NCBI RefSeq assembly: GCF_000203815.1
Contig: NW_004457715.1
Span: 434,001 to 498,000, forward strand
Direction of reading: 5' to 3'
DNA from: Cavenderia fasciculata
Taxonomy: Eukaryota; Evosea; Eumycetozoa; Acytosteliales; Cavenderiaceae
Length of the DNA: 64,000 nt
The notes under the pieces are model-generated. The model had not been told where the DNA came from and searched no databases. It worked only from the letters and a program-made list of their open reading frames with translations. The position numbers and the translations under genes are program-made. Positions 1-11,800 of this stretch are shown here, piece after piece; position 1 is the first letter of the stretch, and every line of letters starts with the position of its first letter.

Positions 1-2347
1 TAGTAGATGAATATTGTAAATTAAATAGTAATCATCATAGCAATGATGATACTGTACAGACTCGTACTTGGAGCATTGCCAAACTATTTCAAAACTATCA
101 ATGTTGGTCTCATGAATCTTTGTATAAACTGGCATCTAATAGACATCAACATATTATACTACTGCTACTACTTTATACACTAGATCTGCAAACCACATCA
201 TCTACATGTATTGTTGCCTTTTCAGATGAGATTATGGAAAGAGTTATTTACAAATCAGTACCAAAACACAATGATGTACAATCAATCCACTCTAACACCA
301 ACACTACCACCACCGCCACCACCACCACCACCATTGACAAAGATTTACAAACAACTGTTAGTGATATGCTCATTAAAAGAATGATACAAAGATACCCAAA
401 TTATGTAAATAGTAGATGTTATGATGGAGCTGCAAAGGCTGGCAAGTTGGACATTATCAAATACATTTACTCTGTTCGACCAGATGTACCATTGGGTAGA
501 ACTGTTGCCACTAAAGCAGCTGAAAAAGGAAGATTACATGTCATCAAATATCTTCATGACCTCGAGAAACTAAACTCTCAAAGTGGAGTAAAGGCCTTGT
601 CTGTAAATGTGTCATTTAAACCGGCTGCAATCGATGCAGCTGCCACCAATTCGCACATGGATGTACTCAAGTTTCTAAACAGCAACCGTAGTAAAGAGTG
701 CACTGCAACTGTCGGTGCAATCGATGGCAGTGCTAAAAATGGACATTTGGACATTGTTCAATATGCTCACTCTCATATGAAGGCAACTGCGTCAAAGAGA
801 GCATTATTTGGAGCATGTCAGAATGGACATTTGGAAGTGGTTAGATATATTTTGGCACAAGGACTCTTTGACCCAAAGGACCCAGACACACAAAGATCGG
901 CTGATGAGGCTGCTAAAAATAGTCATGTCGATATTCTCAAGCTTTTGGCCACAAAGAATATTCTTGGCTCAGATACCATTGGCACTGGATGTCCTTTTGA
1001 AGTTATTCAATATCTACATGGTACACCTGAAACCAATCAGCTCTACAAACACTCTCCACCAAGAAATAAGGTGTACCATGCAATTTGGTCTAGTCAAACT
1101 ATCGATACATTGGAGTTTTTGTACATACATTATCCCGATATTTTAAACAAAGAAGCAGGTGTGCTGGCCACATACAAACCGATACCGGGTGTACCATTTC
1201 TTCGTTTCCTCAACCAACACTGTCCATCAGTGATTGATGTCTTTAGATCAAATGATCGCAATATGTCTGATCCCTCTACCGGTCACCAAGTAAATGGTCA
1301 TGCAATTATCAAGCGCGAGTATATGAATGACCAATCTATCATTGAATACTTGGATTATATCATCAACACTCTCAACATTTCAAATTTAAATTTGTCATTG
1401 ATCAGGTTGAACCTTGAAATATTTAAAGTATGTGTCTAAACTATTCATTATATTATTTTTTAATAATATTAGCCAAACTAACTAAATCATCGTATTTATA
1501 GTTTTTAGATGAAAAAACATCAATGGTAGACAATTTTATTTCACAAATAGAATGGGTCGAATTGGCTAGTAATTCGGGTGATGTGCAGTTGGTTAGGTAC
1601 TTGCACAACTATCCCAATCAAAACAAGAGAACCCAGTTTTGCAAAACAGCAAAATACAAATCTCTTGAAGTTGCTGCAAAGGTAGGCAGCATGGATACAG
1701 TCGAATATCTAGTAAACCAACTCGATGTTCCCATTGAAAGCGAGAGATTTATGGCATGTGCAAACCCCTCTCCAGATATTCTTGGTTTAATCTTTTCTCT
1801 TTTCCCCGATACCAAGATGATCGATTCTGACGATTTACCCTCTCAGTGCAATATCGAGTTGTTTGTTAAAGTCTACTCGAGATTATTAAAAGAGAGACAA
1901 ATTTTTGGATCTGACAATCCAAACAACAATAACAACAACAATGGTTCTGGTTCAACTACAACAAAAAGAGAATTAAATTATTTTGCCGATATGGATTGTA
2001 TAGCAATGATAATGGGAGATGACCAACTTTATCAAGGTTATATTCCTTCCCAAAATGCAGACAATTTATTTGAACAATACATGTGTGTAGTTGAATCTTA
2101 CAAAAAGAGAAACCAGACATTCCCCATCCCCATGTCATTGCTTCAGACATGTTGTATAAATAGACCAATCAAACCTGTAGCTTTGATTTCCTATCTCTTG
2201 GAATACCGTCAATTGACCCAAAACTCGCCTTTGCAGTGCCAATTGCCAAAAAATTGGATAGATACTCTTTTGGATGATAGCTTTAATAACTCTAATTATC
2301 CTTGCTATCATTTTTTAGTCGATTTTAAAAAAAAGAATAATCTTTAG
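1..2347 (+). CDS. Ankyrin-repeat protein, 5' end outside the window
   Basis: The frame is already open at base 3 with no in-frame stop, so the true start lies left of the window; the TTG near 120 is not a start. Two exons are visible: 3-1427 and 1502-2347, with a GTATGT...TTATAG intron between them in phase 0. The protein carries degenerate ankyrin-type units about 30 residues apart, such as GKLDIIKYIYSVRP, GHLDIVQYAHSH and GHLEVVRYILAQG, a pattern typical of large dictyostelid ankyrin families. A His/Thr-rich tract and an Asn run interrupt it. It converges on the next gene with about 40 bases between stop codons. The family is a protein-protein interaction scaffold; no enzymatic domain is visible and the partner is unknown. 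Confidence 0.8.
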
Positions 2348-2387
2348 AATTTAATTTGAATAAAATATTAAACATTCTAATTTATTT

Positions 2388-3830
2388 TTACATTAAAAGA
2401 AAAGATCTACTATCCTTGTCTGAATGGAATGATGGTAATAAAAATGGTCTATGTTTGTAAATAAACTGGATCATATTATTATCTTTTTTTTGATTTTTAA
2501 AAGCAATTAAAAATCCTTTGTTTGATATTCTAACTTGAGATGGATCATCTTGGTTGAAAATGTCATCTTCCTCTTCTTCTTCTTGTCCAAATGATGCTCT
2601 TCTTCTTTTTAATGATTTATTGGTTGAATATTGTTGTTGTTGTATTCCTTTTAAACAGTGATAGGCTTGGATGATAACCATAGTGGGGCAATGTTGGCAG
2701 AAAATCTCAAATGCTTCCTTTGGAAATAGGTCAATGATAAACTCTATCATTCTAGTCATTAAACTATTTGATACATATAAATTGAAATCCATCCTGCTTG
2801 CCAAAGATTCTACCAATAATAAAATTCTTGGATCGTTCCTATTCATCTTTATTGTTTTTACTATCAATTCTAGAGTTTGAATTTCTTTATTTCCATTGTC
2901 TTGACCCAATATTGAATGGTTTTCTTGCTTTTCTGATATTATTAGTTGATTATTTAAAATAAAAGAAAAAGAGACAACAAATAGATTGTGATTGACAAGA
3001 GGTGTTGTTTTTATAATGCTGGAAATGATTTGAAATGATTTTTCTTGAATTTCTTTATCTATTTCAAAATTAAAAATGTTTGATAGAATGGATGTAATAT
3101 ATTTAATTGGTGATGAAGATTTTAAAAATTGAACAAAGAGGGTAATCCCTTGTTGGTTTGAAAACTTTAGGTTTGATTTCAAGAGCGACGATATATTGAT
3201 TGGAAGTAAATTTTGAGCCAATTTTATCAATCTATAGCATCCAGACTTGATTGCATAAATTCCAATTGACTCTCTATTAATATTGTTTGTCAATTTTCCT
3301 TTCCACATGTGTTCATAGACCAATTGAATTATTTGTGGTGAAGAGGGTAGTTGGAATGAGTATTCTAGTATTCCACTGTCAACTTGGAGGATGCATGGTG
3401 TGATTTGGTCAAGTAAGGTTTGGATAATAATAGAATTTCCAGATTTAATTGCACACCTCAATAAGTTTGAGTTACAAAATAGTTTTTGATAGTTTGAATA
3501 CAAAAATGAGAAAATAGTAGATTCTATTAAAGTTGATGAACAAATCAGTTCGATTGAAAAAAAGGAAATGATGATTGATTTTTTCAGTAAACTAGTTTGA
3601 TTGAATATAATTTTATCTTTTAACAATCCAAAATGACCATAATAACACATTAAATCTCCATTTTCCCAATCTTTAAATTTTCTTTTCTCTGTTTCACCAT
3701 TGTCTAATATAATGATATTGTTGTTGTTGTTGTTGTTGTGAATTTGATGAATTTTGTTAAATATTAAATTCATTATGTATTTATTTTTCCAAACACTGAA
3801 TGGATGAGATGGACAGATTGGAGAAGTCAT
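2388..3830 (-). CDS. Dictyostelid ankyrin-family-like protein
   Basis: Single-exon reading frame of 480 codons starting at an ATG at 3830. The N-terminus, with FSVWKNKYIMNLIFNKIH, resembles the conserved opening of the large dictyostelid ankyrin-repeat family, in which a 'NKY..NLIF' block precedes weak repeats. The rest is helical and Leu/Ile-rich with faint repeat spacing; clear ankyrin consensus units are scarce, so the repeat assignment is inferred. An Asn run follows the first 30 residues, and a Glu/Asp-rich stretch (QEEEEEDDIF) lies near residue 420. It is tail-to-tail with the ankyrin gene on the other strand. Function is unknown. Confidence 0.75.
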   Translation of the reverse strand: MTSPICPSHPFSVWKNKYIMNLIFNKIHQIHNNNNNNNIIILDNGETEKRKFKDWENGDLMCYYGHFGLLKDKIIFNQTSLLKKSIIISFFSIELICSSTLIESTIFSFLYSNYQKLFCNSNLLRCAIKSGNSIIIQTLLDQITPCILQVDSGILEYSFQLPSSPQIIQLVYEHMWKGKLTNNINRESIGIYAIKSGCYRLIKLAQNLLPINISSLLKSNLKFSNQQGITLFVQFLKSSSPIKYITSILSNIFNFEIDKEIQEKSFQIISSIIKTTPLVNHNLFVVSFSFILNNQLIISEKQENHSILGQDNGNKEIQTLELIVKTIKMNRNDPRILLLVESLASRMDFNLYVSNSLMTRMIEFIIDLFPKEAFEIFCQHCPTMVIIQAYHCLKGIQQQQYSTNKSLKRRRASFGQEEEEEDDIFNQDDPSQVRISNKGFLIAFKNQKKDNNMIQFIYKHRPFLLPSFHSDKDSRSFLLM

Positions 3831-6003
3831 TATATTTGGTTGATAAATTATAGTTATTGAATAAAATTAAACAAACAATAAAATTTGAATAAATGAAAAT
3901 TGTTAATTGTTTGAATAAATGATTGACGATTTCACAAATTAAGTTGTTTTGATATTTTTTTTTCTCCTCCTATTTTCATCCACCGTCAAGATGAAAATAT
4001 CTTCATCCCCCTACACCTCACCATGATGGTTGATGAAAAATGATTATTTGATAGTCCCATCATCTTTTGATTAGTATGATTGTCCAAACCCAATCATTTT
4101 TTAATAGATATTATTATTACTTTTTTTCATAAAATAAAAGTAATTTGTTTAATCTGGTGGATCTTTTTCGTGATTATACTTTTGTAAAGGTCTATCTATT
4201 CTTTTTTTCTAGAATACTTTTTGGGTACAATTACAATGCACAAGAATTGGATTTGTAGTCTGTTGAAAAGAATACTGTTAATTTTATTTTTTGGGAGAAA
4301 TGCATTTTTGCCAAAGTGTGTGATTTATAAATATAGAGTAGATCCTCTCTGGGAATTCTTTTACTATATGGTGGTGGGAAATCATTCAAATGTATGGACG
4401 ATCGTTTCATTGACAAGTAATAGGGAAGAAGGTGAGAGAGACAGAGTGTAGATCGTGTTGTTCTTCATCATAAAAAATGAGTGAGAGGATAGAGACAAAT
4501 AGTATTGTTGTCTACTCACTTAAGAGTTCATGCATATGCAACCTAGAACTTTTTTGGATCAATTATACTCATACTGAAACATTTAATATAGAGTATCCCG
4601 ATAATACCACCACCACCATCACCACCACCTCGTACTTCTTTTTAACATATGTGTTATTTATTTGGAAGCAAATTGTATGTAAATCTAATCACCAATTGTC
4701 ATATGAAATGTTTGATGTTTCCAAATCACTCTGTTTTCGATTAATGAATGAACAATAATCCACCCCCCCCAACAATATATATCCACCAACCAACCAACCA
4801 ACCACCACTACCATACACACACCAACATGGAAATGAAAAAGATGTGTGTAATGCATAACCACAACCCCCAAACAATGATCAAAAATTTTATATACAATGG
4901 TATCTGAACATCACGATTCTTTTCACTTTCATTTTCATTCCCTCCAACACACCACCTCGCACACACCACCTTTCATATGCAAATCTCATTCAGCAGTTGT
5001 TGTATAATCAACTCTTCTTCATCTTCTTGTTTGCTTGGGGTTCATTCAACAACAACAACAATGACAACAATAACAATAATCAAACATTATAATGCAATCA
5101 ATACAATGCTGCTTGCTATAATTAAGTGGTGCATTCAGATTTAGTAATCATGTAGGATGTAAAGCACCAACAGCAACAACAACAACAACAACAACAAGTA
5201 AGGGATGGTCAATAATAGTATATATCTTTTATGATACGTCGTATTATCAATCACTGATGATGTTGTTGATGATGATGATGTTGATAATATGATATTTTCA
5301 GTGATTACCATACCTTGCTCTCTCTACTACTACTACTACCTCCACTGTCATTAGTTCATCGCCGCTTTTCAACACCAACATCTTTACATTACCACGCACC
5401 CACTAGCTACAGCTGCTGCAATAATCGTAATACTACTACTACTTGTTCAACAACAGCAACAGCAACAATAGCAACAGCAGCAGATGATAGTAGTAGTAGT
5501 CGTAGGGTTTGGAAGAGAGAGAAGGAGGGAAGAGAAAGTGGCTGGCGCTACTACTACTACTACACTACAATGTATTAATTTAAATTAATTTTGATCAATT
5601 ATTATTATTATTACACCTCTCTCTCTCTGTGTTTCACTACTCTCAACTACAATCAACCAGCAACAGCAACAGCAGCAGCAGCAGACTAGTTGCGATAATC
5701 ATAATATTATTTTTCATTCATTCATTCATTCATCATCAGAAATAATAATCTAATTAATTACTATTAGTTGATTAATAATAATTATAATTATTTATCATTA
5801 GCTAACATTAAACAATCTGATTATATAACAACAAGTAAAAACATAAGGATAATAATAATAATAATAATAAAGAGGGAGGAGCAAGATAAGATTTAATATT
5901 TTGATCAAATCCAACAAATAATAACAATAATAATAAATATTAAATAATAAATCGATAAAAGAATCATCCTAACCAAACAACAATACAACAAGGATACGGA
6001 AAA
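3831..6003. other. Long repeat-rich intergenic region
   Basis: About 2.2 kb between two divergent starts. It holds CAA/CAG, TAC/ACT, AAT and CAC runs, a run of nine Cs near 4763, a CAAC repeat near 4788, and CA-rich blocks at about 4815 and 4945-4975. Short open frames exist (for example 4221-4451, 4477-4758 and 5315-5578) but they are built on simple repeats, lack homology and show no splice-linked extension, so I do not call genes. The right half is most likely the promoter and leader of the spore-coat-like gene. Confidence 0.6.
4780..4985 (+). promoter_or_regulatory. CA-rich blocks, candidate prespore elements
   Basis: Several CA-rich strings occur here, including ACACACACCAACA near 4815 and CACACCACCTCGCACACACC around 4950, whose other strand is GT-rich. 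In D. discoideum, CA-rich elements and G-boxes upstream of the prespore gene cotC (SP60) drive developmental expression. The next gene on this strand encodes a spore-coat-like protein, so a similar role is plausible. The distance to the ATG (about 1.0-1.2 kb) is long for such elements, and the region is generally repetitive. Confidence 0.25.
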
Positions 6004-8166
6004 ATGAGACTACTAGTGTCCGTCCTTTTACTTGCAATAATATATATTTCTGCAATAGCAGCTCAAGGTATATAAATATTAATATTTGTTTGCCAATCAA
6101 CCTAGTTTTTTTTTAACCCTTGTTTTTTTTTTTTTTTTCTTTTCTTTTTTTTTTTTTTTTGGTTCTATATAGACTGTCAAAGTTTTGATGAAAATCAATG
6201 TAAAACCAATGCCCCACACTGTCAGTACCTACCTTACCTCTCATGTTGTGGCAAGACTAAATTCTTTTGTGTCAACAGCAACAATGGTGCTTGCAACAAT
6301 AGAATAAGTTGTGGTAAAGCAGCCGATGGAGAGATCTATGAGTTCTGGAGTGATTGCGTACCTACCAAAGGTATTACCCCATACCAAATGCCAAATGCCA
6401 CTTGTGAATCCCTTGGTTGTGCAAACAACTGTGAATGGGTACCATCCACTCCATGCTATGGTACTGCCTGTTGTCCAAGAGTACCAAGATGTATTGGTGG
6501 ATCTTCTGGTTCATCTGGTTCATCAGGTTCATCAGGCTCATCTTCGTCGTCAACCTCTGGATCATCTGGTTCATCGTCATCATCTACCAGCTCTGGTGGT
6601 TCATCCACCAATGTCGTTGGTATCTGTGTTGGATATCAATGTCCACAAGGTACCAAGTGTGTCGTTGTAAATGGAAAGCCAGACTGTATCATCATTGATA
6701 CTAGCACTGGATCATCATCATCATCGACCACTGGTGATCTCTGTCACAATGCCGTTTGTCCACCATACCACTATTGTCAAGTCATCGATGGTATGCCAGT
6801 TTGCAAGCCACCCTCGACCTCTGGTGGTAGCACAAGTGGAGCAACCTGCAATGGAGTTAACTGTCCACCAGGTCACCACTGCAAGCTCATCAATCACATG
6901 CCAACCTGCATCAAGAAGCAAAGACCAGAATCATGTGACGATGTCCACTGCAAACGTGGAATGTATTGTGCCTTGATCAACGGCCACCCAGAATGTCTCA
7001 TCGCACCCAAGCCAACTCCACCAGTTGTCCACCGTTGTGAAGATCTAGACAACCAATTTGACTGTACTGGACGTACCCACGGTGCTTGCAGATGGGTCAA
7101 TATGCGTAGCTGTTGTGGTCGTGTAAAGGGAGCCTGTGTTGCTCATCTTGGAAGAAACTGTACAGAGTCTGCCCTCAACGTCAACAGTTGTGTCAAGAGT
7201 GTCTCTGATGGAACCGTCTACTCTATTCGTAATTCATGCAAGCCAAAGACTGGATTTGTACCATACTTCCCACCAAAGACTGGTACTTGCGAGTCACTCA
7301 ACTGTACCGCCAGAGGATTGGCCTGTGCCTACGTCAAGTCTGACACTTGTGTCTCTGAGCCTTGTTGTCCAATCTATGCCATGTGTATTCAATCCAATAC
7401 ATTGGCTGGAAGTACCATTGCCACCACTGCCTCTACCATTGCTAGCATCCACACCACTACTGCCACTACTACCGCCTCTAGCATTGGTACCACCACTGCT
7501 ACCACCACTGCTACCACTACTGCTACCACCACTGCTACCACCATTGCAACTGGTCAAGCATCATGTGAATGTGCTGGTATCACTTGTCCAATTGATAAGA
7601 CATGTGTCAAGAGTATGATTGGTATCCCAGCCACCTGTATCCCCAAGTGTGCCTTGATTGAATGTCCAAGTGACACTACCTGTCAAGTGATCAATGGTCT
7701 ACCAAACTGTATCTCCAATCAGGCAAGCACCACCTTTACCACTACCGCTACCACTGCTAGCACCATTGCCAGTACCATCGCATCCACCACTGGAACCACC
7801 ACTGGTACATCTACTACTGCAGGTACTACCGATGGAACACCAACTACTACTACTGGTGCAACCACCACCACTGGAACTACTACCACTGGTACCACCACCG
7901 ATACTCCAACTACCACCACCACCACCGGTACCACTACCGATGCTGCAACCACCACAACTACCACCGGTACCACCACCGATGCTCCAACCACCACAACTAC
8001 CACCGGAACCACCACCGATGCTCCAACCACCACAACTACCACCGGTACCACCACCGATGCTCCAACTACCACCACCACTGGCACTACCACAACCGGTACT
8101 ACAACCACTGGAACTACAACTGGAACCACCACAGATGCCACTACAACCACCACCACTGGACCATAG
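6004..8166 (+). CDS. Secreted Cys-rich, Thr-rich spore-coat-like protein
   Basis: Two exons, 6004-6067 and 6173-8166, give about 685 residues. The ATG follows an A-rich leader and opens a clear signal peptide (MRLLVSVLLLAIIYISAIAA). After cleavage comes a Cys-rich module of about 105 residues (22-131), a Ser/Gly linker, follistatin-like repeats of the form C-x4-C-P-x-G-x2-C-x3-[ING]-G-x-P-x-C, a second copy of the Cys module (about 305-427), two more follistatin-like repeats, and a Thr-rich mucin-like tail with a GTTTDAPTTTTTT unit repeated. Follistatin-like repeats plus Thr/Ser mucin tracts are the pattern of Dictyostelium spore-coat and matrix proteins (SP60/SP70/SP96 class). Expected location: prespore vesicle, then spore coat or extracellular matrix. 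Exact orthology is not established. Confidence 0.8.
7880..8160 (+). repeat. Thr-rich coding minisatellite
   Basis: Tandem units of roughly 39-42 bases encode [13 protein letters not shown]-like peptides at the end of the spore-coat-like gene. Copies are nearly but not fully identical at third positions, so the array has been conserved as protein rather than being very recently expanded. Likely a heavily glycosylated, extended region. Confidence 0.75.
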
Positions 8167-8856
8167 ACAATCACCAACATTTAAATTAAATCCAACTTTA
8201 TATAAAGATGATGGAGATCGAGTACCACCAATAACAACAATAACAACAATAATAATAATCATTTTTTTCCAACCTTTTATAAATATAATAAAAAATATAG
8301 ACACCATTAAATTAATCAATCAACTACTACTACATACAATCAACAACAACAACAACAACAACAAGCACTACAAAAAAAAATATAATGCTATAAATCCAAA
8401 AGATAACAAACTTTTCTAAAATTACCACAAATAATTTCCTTTCTTTCTACATTGAAAACAAAATAAATAAACATAAAAAAATTCTATAAATTTATTTTAT
8501 TATCTCTTGACTGTTTACACTATTTAGAAAGTAACCATGGTTACCAATTGGGTTAAAGATATCTATCTTCATATGATTTAGACCCAATTCTAGAATATTA
8601 AAGGTCATCGTTTACTAGTAGAAAAGAGGCACTCTCCATCAAGATCTTTGATCAACCAAATTAAGTCTTTTTTAGATTATCCAACGAGGTTGCCCCTCTG
8701 CAATAAAAATTTGAATTTCCCTCCCTTTTTTAATCGAAATTTGTCAAACACCAAAACAAAATATTTTTAATTAAGCTTGCAAGCTACATGATTGAAATAG
8801 ATAGATAGATAGGTAGATAGATAGATAATTTCTATTTATCACTATTACTACTAATA
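8167..8856. other. Intergenic, with palindromes and a GATA-type repeat
   Basis: Contains the A/T-rich 3' flank of the spore-coat-like gene with several AATAAA-like signals, a cluster of palindromes at 8531-8590, and a GATA/GATAGGTA repeat at about 8798-8828 just before the next start codon. No coding frame is supported. Confidence 0.5.
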
Positions 8857-11800
8857 ATGTATCCACTACTACACAATAATAATAATAATAATCAAAATAT
8901 TAATAACAATAACATTGTAAATAATACATTGCTACAACAACAACAACAACATTATATAACGACTTGTAGTAATCTTGGTAGTATAGGAGATCCAATTCAT
9001 GAAATACCTCTTCCTATCTACAGAAATGATAGATCTATTGATCTCATTCAGGCTGATTATGCCATCAAACAAAATGTACTCTCAAATGCTGTTAATACTC
9101 TAACATCTGCCAACAACAACAACAACAACATTAATAATAGTAATGCAATATTGTCAAATATCAATATGATGATCGATCAAACCAATATATCCTACTTGAA
9201 GTTTAAACCATCATCATCATCATCATCTAAATCATCTGACAACAATGAAAATACTCCACCACCTTCTTCTTCTTCTTCTTCATTGATGACAACCATTTAT
9301 AATCACCTACCAGCCACAACCTATACAACTACTACTACTACTCAATCCCAAACATTATCAACCAACAACAATGATATTAAAGTTTTACCATCTACATCAT
9401 CTGCTTTTGTATCAAGTGACAATGAATTTATTGATAAACACTTTCCCAACAACAACAACAACAACAACAATAATAATAATACTAATAATAAAAAGGTGGT
9501 CTCAACAAAAAAGAAAAGAACAACAACAACAAAGCCTACTCTATCATTGATTGAACAACAAGAATCATTGATCAATACAACACTAAATGACAACATCTCT
9601 AAAAGAAAACAAAAAACTATCAATCATAATGTTTCCAATGCCAACTTGAACCAAACACAACAAAATACCATCGATGATCATCATCAACAACAACCAATTA
9701 TTCAAGTGAGCAAAAAGATTACAATCCAAGAGAAATTAGTAACACAAATACGATATCTTTTAGAGAATATTGAAAGAGATAAAGATCATGAAACCTTCAA
9801 CTCTACCTATATAGATAATCTTCGAATGGATCTATCAATCGTAGAAAAGAATGATGAAATGTCATTGGGTGACATTGAATTGGAGCATTATGCATCTCTT
9901 TTTCAGCACCTTTACCGTCTTGTCAAGGCTGCCAAACAAGTCCACTCTCTTTCTTTCAAAGAGACAATGCAACAACAAGATATTTTGGAGTTCAACAAAC
10001 TAGAGTTGGCGTTTGCAAGCTCATCATTAATCACTCAATTACTGTCACTACCTGTTATCGGTAATTTACTTTGTGAATTGATAGAAGATGTAAGTTATAA
10101 TATCATTCTGTTGTTTTTTAAAAATAATAATAATAGATTTATTAACATTTATTTTAGGATTTGGTTGATTTTGTTACAACTTGCAAATCACTAATCAATG
10201 AAAATATCTTTGGACACTTGGACCCTTCTTTTAAATTGAGACATCCCACTTCTACTTCCTCCTCCTCTTCCACTGCTTCAACAAAGAATGGTGAAGGAAA
10301 AAAAGAAACAGACAAAGAAGAAAGTGGTGATGATGATGAAGAAGATAGCGATGATGACGATGATGATTATGATACCGATGGTGATAGTGACGAAAAAGAC
10401 GACAACAAAGATGAATCTCAAACAGAAAAGAAAAAGAGAAATACAAACATCAAGAAACAAAAGACTTCAAAGACAAAATCATCACCTGTTTCTTCTAAAC
10501 ATTCTAAAAAGTATATTTATCACTTGTTACTCTCTTCCATTAATTAAACTAACCTATATATTTTTATATTTATTTATTTATCACAGAAAAGGAAATAATT
10601 ACTATTTATCAATTTGCAATAGAGTAACAGAATACTATTCAAGATTAACAATATTTTTAGAAAGATACACACCACCAAACGAGTCTTTTGCCAACATTAT
10701 GATGGACTATACCATTCCATCTTTATTTATAAGTGGACCTATCCACCTCGTTCAACTATACTCTATCAATCTCTTACGTGTTGTCTTTCAAAAATTCCCA
10801 TCTCACCGCAACCAAATATTTGATCAATTACTATCAAGTTTACCAAAAACTCTTTCATTCAAAAAGCTCAATATTCGTACCTTTAAGTAAGTCAATCATG
10901 ATCATTATTGCCATAAACCTATAAACTAATATAATATTATTTTTAAACAAAAACAGGTTAGAAAATGATAAATCAATTCAAAATATTAGTGCACTATTTT
11001 TACAATTGATTCAAAGTTCAGCCCAACTCCCCTCGGCCAAACAAGAGACTATCACCTTGAAATCCTCTTCTTTACAATCTTACCAAAATTTTATATCTAT
11101 GATTATTTTATATTTTATTCAAAAGTATTTATTTATTATTAATTTGTAGTTTCAAAACTAAGAATAACCTTCTCACACTTCAACTACTTATTTTTTTAAT
11201 TTTAGGTGTTCAATCAAAAATCCATCAGATGAATTTGATTATAGAACTATATTGGATAACTTTTTACAAGATATGTTGTTATTAATGAATCACCCTGATT
11301 GGCCAGCCGCCAACATGGTATTACACTTTTTGTCTGGATCATTGTGCGAGGTATTGTCAGAACAATCAAAGGTCAATTTAGGAGATCAAGTATCAACTCT
11401 TAAAGCCTTGTCAATTGATATATTGGGTACGATTATTGCCAAAATCAAACAGGAAATGTTGACCATTCAAGATGATATACAATCCCTACCATTATTATTA
11501 TTGGAATTCCAACAACCTGCTGCCACCACCACCACCACCACCACCACAACAACAACATTGACAAACCAACATGTAATTTGTCAATGCAAACAGTATCAAC
11601 CAATTGGATCATTTATGGTAAAATGTAATCAATGCAAGAAAACCTATCATGATCTATGTGCTCCAGATTATTCACTAAATGATAGTACTCACCACCAACA
11701 AACTTGGATTTGTGTTCACTGTAAAATCTATGACCAAATATCTGATTTCATACCATCAGCAACAACAACAACCATTTCATCAGACACACCACCCGACCAA

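Noticed and set aside
120-1439. A gene start at base 120
   Set aside because: The codon is TTG and the frame runs open to the left edge, so the ankyrin gene is truncated instead.
4221-4758. Two short frames in the long spacer
   Set aside because: AT-rich, no family resemblance, no in-phase splice partners.
5315-5578. An 87-codon frame upstream of the coat-like gene
   Set aside because: Made of CTA/ACT/CAA simple repeats with no conserved content and a non-ATG start.
7699-8319. Gly/Cys/Ser and Val-rich frames on the minus strand
   Set aside because: Shadows of the Thr-rich repeat of the coat-like gene; no homology, no independent start context.
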